This document shows positions 8,679-15,002 of a stretch of DNA of 15,002 nt, in pieces; position 1 is the first letter of the stretch; every line of letters starts with the position of its first letter. Where the stretch lies: positions 1 through 15,002 of the forward strand of contig JADNRX010001071.1 of NCBI GenBank assembly GCA_015501595.1, written 5' to 3'. Both the position numbers and the translations under genes were made by a program. The stretch is from Hymenopellis radicata (lineage: Eukaryota; Basidiomycota; Agaricomycetes; Agaricales; Physalacriaceae). The notes below the pieces were generated by a model. It saw nothing but the letters and a program-made list of their open reading frames with translations. It had not been told where the DNA came from and did no database searches.

Positions 8679-11155
8679 TTAGTTGTCCGACTCGCAGTCC
8701 GACGAACTCTCAGCCTTTGCCGCAGCCTTCTTAGCCTTGGCGGCTTTTCGCGCTTCTTTCGCCTCCTGCTTCTGCGCGATAATCAGCGATATAAATGTGA
8801 AAACAGATAGGTTACTAACCTCCTTGGCCTCCTTCTCTTCCTTTTCCTTCTTCTCAGCTTCTTCTTTCTCTTTCTTCTCCTTGTCCTCCCTCTCCTCCCT
8901 CTCCTTGCGTTCCTTCTCCTCCTTCTCAGCCTTTTCCTTCTTGAGTTTCTCCCGCGTCTCGCGCTCCTGGATGATCCACGCCCCAACTTCGTCAACACAC
9001 TCACGCGGGCGGGTTTTGTTTCGAAGGAGGTAGCCTTGGAGACCAGCAACCTGTATCATACCACGTTACTCTTCGTCACTCAACATTGAGCGAACAAGAA
9101 TACTCACGCTTAATTCGTCCTCTGGTATAGCGTCGGCGAAACGCTTGGCTAGGTCGCATATCTCCTCTTCGCTCAACAAAGGGATTTTATGGGAAAACTT
9201 TTTCTTCGAGCCAGGCAAGTGCTTCTGCGACGCGTCCTTGGCCGCCTCGCCGGCGAGTTCACGGTCCTTGGCCTCCTTCTCCTAAAGCCATAGGTTGGGT
9301 CATAAAGTGGAATGTTTAAGGTGGCAGTACGAACCTCTTTTCGGTAGGGGAAGAAGCACTTGAAGATGCCCTCCGCCTGCCACTTGGTCGCGTTGGTGAA
9401 GTTGACCCAAACATCCATGCGTCCGGGACGAGACAAGGCGGGATCAAGACGTTCGATATGGTTCGTTGTTGCGAAGAGGAGCCTGGGTTCGAATTAGGTC
9501 TGCATTGGAAGGTGTAAATTAAGAGCCTACCTGCCCTCAGCAGCCGCGACACCGTCAATGCTATTCAACAAGCCGCTCAACGACAGCGTGCTGCCATCGT
9601 TTTCCTCCTCTTTCTTTTCCTTTTCCTTCTCCTCGGCTGTGGGCGCAGTTGGTGCGCCTGTGGATTTCTCATCCCGCGAGACCCCACGAGTAAACGCAGC
9701 GTCTAAATCCTCGAGGAGAAGGATGCAGCGTGAAGGCACACCGCCCATCAGAGCCGTCAACGTGTTGTCGGACATGCTAAAATAATGATCTTAGCACTGC
9801 ATGTAAACTTCATCAGGAAATGAGCTCACCCTTTGCTGCTCAAGGAAAGCACAAAGATGTCGAGGCCGAGCGCGCCCGCGAGTGAGTGAATGAGCGACGT
9901 CTTGCCCGAGCCGGGAACACCATAAAGGAGGTAGCCTCTTCGGAAGGGGATACCGCGTTCGGCGTACCTGTCGCATAGCGTTAATATCGGACATGAAAGG
10001 GAGGCGTCGTTGCTGACCATTCCTCGCTCTGCAAGAAGTCAATGCAGTCGGCCAGAAGCATGTCCTTGACGCCGGGTTGTAGTACGATAGAAGACATTGG
10101 GCGCTTCTGACGTGCACCATTGTATTGCCAGCGGGGATAAGACCTGGAACTGCCAGGTTGTGAATGTGATGGCGGAAGAGATAGAGCGCACACTCACGCG
10201 TCCGCCAAGTAGATGCCTACGCGGTTTTCAGAGTCCTTCTCGTACTCGCGCTTGGCCTCAAGCACGAGCTTCTTGAAGATGTCGTTGTTCCTGGCCACGA
10301 CACTGAATGTCGCCGTTAGTCGAAGATGACAGTTACAACAAAAGTGAATGACAAACCTAACTTTCAAGCCGTCTACCCAGCCAGTTTCAGTACGCGTTAT
10401 GCGTAGCCAATGCCCACGGTAGTAAATGGTGTGGGTCTTGTCTAAAGCGAAAGCACCATTAGGGACGCGACGTGTGCTCATGCAACTAATGACTTGCCGA
10501 TAGTGGGCATGAACGCTATCTTGCGCTTTCGGCGTCCGTGAACAAGCGTGTCGTCACCTTCATCTTCTTCCTCATCATCCACATCAGCCGCAGTTCTCTC
10601 GGTCAGTCCAAGCGAGCGAGTTGTGATATCGAATTCCCGAGAACGGCCCCAAGCGGGTTGCTGAACTGTAGGTTAGACTAAACCACATCTATTAATCTTC
10701 GGAGAAGCGCGCCTTTGAAAGCCAGTGCATAAGCCAGTCGTAAGGATCGTCTCTTTCGCTGAAGTGCGCGGTGAGGAAGAACGCTAGAAATAGAATAAGC
10801 GCAGCCAAAGGCAACCAGGGATGCGACGTACAATCCATGAAGCCATTCCATACACTGACAGACGCGCGACGAGCGGTTTCGGCGGCTCCACCAATTACAA
10901 CTAGTTTCTGTAGATATCATATCAGCGCCCATGTCGGAGATTAGACATAGCATGAGTCATAGCGGCGGATATCGCGCAAATCACGTTAAGCGCGTACTAC
11001 AGGCGCCTACACTGCCACCTCAACAGCTGTAGAGACGGCCTATGCCACTGATACGAACGAACGTGGGATAGAGCGGAAGCACGTACAAGCGTGTCCTGCA
11101 TGGCTCCACCAGTCATGCCCAGGCTTGGGCCAAGAAGGCTTGTGACAGCATCCAT
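8679..11155 (-). CDS. BCS1-type mitochondrial AAA ATPase
   Basis: Thirteen exons (minus): 11155-11087, 10907-10832, 10783-10713, 10660-10498, 10441-10357, 10302-10198, 10149-10018, 9967-9830, 9776-9531, 9482-9335, 9281-9108, 9050-8820, 8771-8679; about 576 residues, all phases consistent. BCS1 N-terminal region: [15 protein letters not shown] (24-38), [65 protein letters not shown] core: Walker A GVPGSGKT (250-257), Walker B ILLLED (298-303), sensor/second region [23 protein letters not shown] (363-385) with arginines in finger positions. A charged insert sits in exon 9, and a Lys/Glu-rich, probably coiled-coil tail (about 500-576) ends the protein. True Bcs1 is an inner-membrane heptamer that translocates the folded Rieske protein into complex III. 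Basidiomycetes carry several divergent paralogues, so whether this is the orthologue is unsure. Introns 3 and 4 begin with GC. Confidence 0.95.
8820..8965 (-). repeat. Low-complexity Lys/Glu-coding tract in the BCS1-like gene
   Basis: The plus strand is a run of CTT, CTC and TCC triplets. On the coding strand this encodes alternating Lys and Glu blocks ([16 protein letters not shown] and similar) near the C-terminus of the ATPase. It is a coding low-complexity tract, likely to vary in length between strains. Confidence 0.8.
10442..10497 (-). other. GC-AG intron 4 of the BCS1-like gene
   Basis: The donor reads G|GCAAGT and the acceptor CGCTTTAG (56 bp). GCAAGT is the classic strong GC donor. 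Joining restores the family blocks MPTI and [12 protein letters not shown] in one frame (phase 1), and no GT donor nearby does this. Confidence 0.75.
10661..10712 (-). other. Probable GC-AG intron 3 of the BCS1-like gene
   Basis: The exon ends WLSK with AAG|GCGCGC and the next begins after TTCAG with [10 protein letters not shown] (52 bp, phase 0). No GT dinucleotide lies between the end of the conserved block and the in-frame stop. The donor is weaker than that of intron 4, so a small deletion of the true donor is an alternative. Confidence 0.6.
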
Positions 11156-12721
11156 TGTCGTTTCACAGCAGTTGAACAGCAGTTGCTATAGGTCCTTCCG
11201 CGGAGTTCGGAGGACTAGAATGACTGGCGCGTCCAAGTCGGTGCGCTGTCGAGGCAGCACAAGAAATGGAAGAAGAGACAGAGGAGGGGGGGTGGAAGCG
11301 AGAAGGAAGGGTGCCAAAGGGCGAGTGATGGCTATGAATAAAAGGGAAGTGACCCTTGTTCTGTAGTCATCGTTTGATCGCCATAAGTAACCCCGGTACC
11401 GCTCGGAAATCACCGCTCGCGTGAACGCCATAACTTGGAATCGTCTGGAAGAAAGACTCAGCACTAAACACGCCTAAGAACGACTTCACATACATGATCG
11501 ATATAACTGTCACGCTTACTACAACAGGAGCTTTCAAGTTCAATTGCTTAGTGCATGATTGTCAATGTAACACCGTGTTCCCACCTTTTCCGCCATGCCA
11601 TTACTTACAGTACGAGTGGTTTGGCACGTTCCTTTGACAGAGAGTCGTATAACTTCAGAAAACAGGTCCATGAGGACGAACTGCTTGACAATGATCAACA
11701 CAGCTTGAAACCAACCAACAAGACTCGTACGCAGCGCGAAAGCGCGGAGGATCATTGACGCGGAGTGACTGCTTCTCGGTCGCCGGCTGCGCTCACACGT
11801 CAGAACATCCGTTACCTATCAAATTCGATCTAGGAGGCTAGGTCATCAATGCGCGGAGGAAAGAACACAAATACTCACTCACACTCGATGGATACACAGC
11901 CTCGTCATGTCAAAACTGAACTACTTTGAGTGACTAACAAGAGGTCCTCATGCCTTGCAGAAGTCCGAGTGGGAACGGGCTACAGTCATAAGTCGCAGGG
12001 CCGACGCCACTTGGGCATGTAGGAAAAACAGGAGGATGAATAAAAGAACGGCTTCAACATCGTACGGTCAGGACTCAGGAGATCCTAGAACGACAACAAA
12101 ATGAATGTCGACAGTAAATTGGAAAGGAGCGGCAAGCGGGCCGACCGTGACGGCCGTGGGAAGGCTACACAGCCACAGCCGACTTGGTCCAAACCTTGAT
12201 CATGAGGCGATTCCGAAGCGTCAGTCAACCCAGGATCTCACCTGGACCTCACTTACCAGAATTGATTTCGACTCGCCCAAATAAATCCTCTTTCTCAACC
12301 TGTCTCGACAGATACATGACCCTCATGCTGCGCAATGATCACTCCAGACGTCTTCCTATTTTTCTTCTTCCTGGGAGAGTTCCCTTCACAATTGTTCCAG
12401 TTGGGCCACGATTCTCATTCCGCGATGAGGGAACTGCGTACCGATGCCGCCATCCATGTCTTGGGTGGACTGAAATTCAAATGCACAGCAGCCTTGTGGG
12501 GAAGCCGTCCTGTGTGGGTCCAATCAGATGTAGGGCATCTCGCGCTTAGCATATCCGTCCATTCATCCCGCTGATATCTAGAAGAGTACAGCCTTGGCTG
12601 CAATCATCTACACCACGCATTTGCTGGACTTACATTCTACATCTCTGGATGTCCATAATCGCTTCCATTTTCTGCACAAGTAGAATGAAATGGAGCGCGC
12701 TCAGTATTGGCATCGGGGAAG
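11156..12721. other. Upstream region of the BCS1-like gene, no supported gene
   Basis: About 1.6 kb between two divergent start codons. Positions 11264-11310 are purine-rich on the plus strand, so pyrimidine-rich on the BCS1 coding strand, about 110-155 bases before its ATG, which is promoter-like. The longest open frame (12184-12549 plus, 121 codons) overlaps equally long frames in other phases and shows no domain. No tRNA, terminal repeat or transposase was seen. Confidence 0.45.
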
Positions 12722-12728
12722 TATAAAA
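12722..12728 (+). promoter_or_regulatory. TATA box of the right cysteine-cluster gene
   Basis: TATAAAA lies 39 bases before the proposed ATG at 12767, implying a very short leader of perhaps 10 bases. This supports initiation at 12767 but leaves open use of a later ATG. Confidence 0.5.
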
Positions 12729-12766
12729 CAGGTCGTGTTCGGTCGAACGTGTCCGCGTCTCCCGAA

Positions 12767-14250
12767 ATGAACCAGACAACGGCTCGATCAGATGCGTGAG
12801 TCTGACGGCGTCAACATCTGTCCTCGTCCTCACCGCATCCCTATGTACAGCTATTACTATCGATACGCAATGGAAAATTGTCGGCAGGACCAACCTAAGC
12901 CCTCCCTTCTTCCAATGCCCTGGCACGCAGTCTGCCATGCCGCTATACCCTGCTTGGCGCCAATCTCGGTCTTATTGGCTCCGAATCTCATGAAGACTGC
13001 CCGCCGCCGTACTACGAGGAACATACACTCAAACGTCGACACCTCGAGGATCACCCCGGAGCCTCAAAACGAGCAGGAGGCTATGTCTCAACAACACCAA
13101 CGAGAAGAAGTCCCGCCCGGGGCACAGCCGAACCTCGAGAGACGGAACGGTCAGCCATCGATATCGAAGGCACCGCCATCGAAAGGCGCAGCCCTCGTTC
13201 ACAGTGATTATCTCATCCCCTACCATTTCGTCATGAAACTAAAATTGATTGAGGCGAAAGCTCCATGGGATACCCCAGATTTTGTCCGGAGAGGATTGTA
13301 TCCCTACTCTCGCTATCTTATTACGACAAAGGAATGGAAGGCGGCTGCATTTGTGGCTCAGAATGATGGAATTGTAAGAGTGAGATTAATCTCTCTTGTG
13401 ACTTCACGACATTAACTTTATCGCCTAGGCGCTCATGGGCAATGAGCGCTGCTCCTTCTGTGGCGCCGCCGACATGCAGTGTCTGATTCCTACAGCCACT
13501 CGCGATGGTGTTCCGAACTGTTCATCCTGCGTCACGAGGGACCACCGTTGTACGTTTATGAAACCTCCTCACATTGAGAGTTCTGCGGTACGACCATCTC
13601 CGGAAGCTGCACCGGACACGTCTGTCGCTCCCGAGAAAGTAGCATCAAGGCATTTGAAAGGCAGCGTCTAGGAAAAGAAAGCGCCGAGTCGGGGAGGTAA
13701 GTAATCACACTCGTATGCCGTAGCGTCCTTGTTCACGGTCCTCTAGTTTACAAACACTCCCTCGACGCCTTCTCCGTCTCACGCGGCGGCTACTACGTCA
13801 AGGGAAGCACCTGCCAGCGGTGCCTCAACGACGAGGAGCTCCGAGCCTCCACCATTGCTCAAACCGGAACGCTCGTCGCGGAAACATCTATTTGTTGACC
13901 ATCCAATAGAGAGTCGGTTAGTCGAAGACTTCAAGCAGCGACACATCTGTTTCCGTGGCCCGAGAAAGGAATGATCTCGGGTGGCTAACAGCGGCAAGCA
14001 AGGCGTTGAAGGACGGTCTGCTACAAGTCAGTCACCTGTTTCACCCACGCTATTCGTCGTTCTGACTTCCTTTAAATAGGACTTTGTAAGTCATCGCCGC
14101 TGCAGTAGTTGCAAGGGCGTAGAAACGGGGGCTCCTATTGACGATAGCCCTCAGCAGTGCGCCCATTGCGTAGGAGCCGACGTCTCCGATAGTCTGAGCG
14201 GAAGAAGGCCTGACGGTCAATTCCGAGACGCAGATCGTGATTATACCTGA
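12767..14250 (+). CDS. Zn2Cys6-like cysteine-cluster protein, second copy, 3' model uncertain
   Basis: Secure exons: 12767-12795 (MNQTTARSDA), 12851-13373, and 13429 onward; introns 12796-12850 (GTGAGT) and 13374-13428 (GTAAGA). The first 184 residues include a Gln/Pro-rich part and a conserved-looking block (YHFVMKLKLIEAKAPWDTP, then YPYSRYLITTKEWKAAAF). Residues 192-225 carry C-x2-C-x6-C-x12-C-x2-C-x6-C. The frame then meets TAG at 13669-13671, yet the next frame continues with a nuclear-localisation-like RKRKRRVGE, a GTAAGT donor at 13697 and a Ser/Thr/Pro-rich exon 13747-13916, so either a 73 bp intron (13588-13660) or a one-base shift lies between. Further tentative exons 13969-14026 and 14080-14250 add NDLGWLTAASKAL and a second Cys-pair segment (CSSC, CAHC). 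A nuclear regulatory role is inferred only from the cluster and basic stretch. Confidence 0.6.
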
Positions 14251-14299
14251 AATCAAGGATTCTGATTCGTGACTGCATCGACCATGGCCTCGCTAGCGG

Positions 14300-14428
14300 A
14301 TGTCACCACCAGAGACTTTAACGCGTTCATTCGAATTTCTGGTCTACGACCCGGATACATCATCCAATGAACAAGACCGTTATTGGAAAGCGATTGACGA
14401 TGACAACGAGATTCAGATACTCTCTTGA
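14300..14428 (+). other. Short protein-like open frame, 42 codons
   Basis: An ATG frame beginning MSPPETLTRSFEFLVYDP and ending just after YWKAIDDDNEIQILS has an acidic, aromatic composition more protein-like than its neighbours, and ends at TGA. I recognise no family and found no donor that extends it. It could be a gene fragment, a small protein, or a displaced piece of the upstream gene's 3' end. Confidence 0.3.
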
Positions 14429-15002
14429 TAGGTATGATAGATTGCCCAATAATGTAGACCATTGTATGTATCGTCACAATAAACCCTTGTGTCAAGTGAT
14501 GTGCGGAGCCGAGGCAAGGGACGAACAACAGTTTGTCATCATGATGTGAACACAACAAGGGACCCACAGCGAGGCTATGCCTTGTTCTCTGCAAGAATAA
14601 AGAGGAGGTCCTGAAAATTCGATATGCCCAAGATATGCCTTGAAACATTCCCCCACTCAAATGAGGCTACGCAGTTCGACCAAGTTCAATGGTCCCATTA
14701 CTAGGTCGCAGTCCAGAAGGTCAACCACAAATGTTATCGAAGAGAAAGGATTGAACGGCCGCGCTCCAAAATCGAATAAGTGCCACCCGTTTAGACTTTA
14801 TCAGCAGAACAGATACTCGTATTTCTAGGCGGGCGGCGGAAGACTCCATCGCGACCTTCAGCTGAATAACTCACGACGAACGGCCATCTACAAGATGTCC
14901 ATCTTTCCAACCATGAAAAACGGTTCTGCATGCTTCCTGACCACAGCAATGACGACCTCTCTGCCATCCCTAGCCTACTCACGAGCCTTTGCATTGATAC
15001 GC
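14429..15002. other. Right-edge stretch without a supported gene
   Basis: A basic 62-codon frame (14640-14828 plus, containing RLRSSTKFNGPITRSQSRR) is possible but unsupported. On the minus strand at the extreme right, a GTGAGT donor (about 14978) and a CAG acceptor (about 14935) precede a short segment (KHAEPFFMVGKMDIL) ending at TAG (14888-14890). This could be the last exon of a gene that lies mostly outside the window. I could not confirm the phase. Confidence 0.3.

Noticed and set aside
8683..9033. Ser/Phe-rich plus-strand frame of 116 codons
   Set aside because: Antisense shadow of the Lys/Glu tract in the BCS1-like gene.
9483..9495. GGTTCGAATT-like string resembling a tRNA T-loop
   Set aside because: It lies inside an intron of the BCS1-like gene and no acceptor stem or cloverleaf can be paired around it.
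10908..11086. Hidden mini-exon inside the long first intron of the BCS1-like gene
   Set aside because: The one frame-preserving candidate I found contains an in-frame stop, and exons 1 and 2 join directly in phase to give a good family N-terminus.
12184..12574. 121-codon and 79-codon overlapping plus-strand frames
   Set aside because: Two different frames are equally open, neither shows a domain, and there is no splice or promoter evidence.
14253..14660. 135-codon minus-strand frame near the right edge
   Set aside because: No recognisable domain, and it is antisense to a more protein-like plus-strand segment.
1..15002. Defence-type or biosynthetic gene cluster
   Set aside because: No enzymes of secondary metabolism, no transporters and no co-directional cluster are visible; the genes appear unrelated in function.

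Overview
This is nuclear DNA from a filamentous fungus, most likely a mushroom-forming basidiomycete (Agaricomycete). Several things point there. The introns are very short (about 41-76 bp, one of 179 bp) with GT-AG ends and CTNAC-like branch points. The genes are many-exon. One gene encodes a Gly-rich protein of a type I associate from memory with Agaricomycetes. I see no bacterial operon structure, rRNA, tRNA, CRISPR array or intact transposon.

Layout, left to right. 471-1468 (-): cysteine-cluster/coiled-coil protein, Zn2Cys6-like. 2429-3558 (+): Gly-rich protein with a conserved aromatic core and a hydrophobic C-terminus. 3988-6406 (+): gene of the dynamin/Vps1 GTPase superfamily, broken in the G domain and stalk but with an intact C-terminal GED. 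6772-7822 (+): single-pass membrane protein with a long Ser/Arg-rich cytoplasmic tail. 8679-11155 (-): intact 13-exon BCS1-type AAA ATPase, about 576 residues. 12767-14250 (+): second cysteine-cluster protein with exactly the same cysteine spacing as the first. About 1.6 kb upstream of the BCS1 gene and the last 0.75 kb hold no well-supported gene.

The genes show no sign of a shared pathway; this looks like ordinary fungal gene order with one decaying dynamin copy. The best leads are the two genes sharing the spacing C-x2-C-x6-C-x12-C-x2-C-x6-C, the dynamin copy with apparent single-base losses (three of which cancel), and two GC-AG introns in the BCS1-like gene. All exon models were joined by eye from reading frame, splice consensus and remembered family features; no alignment or transcript data were available.
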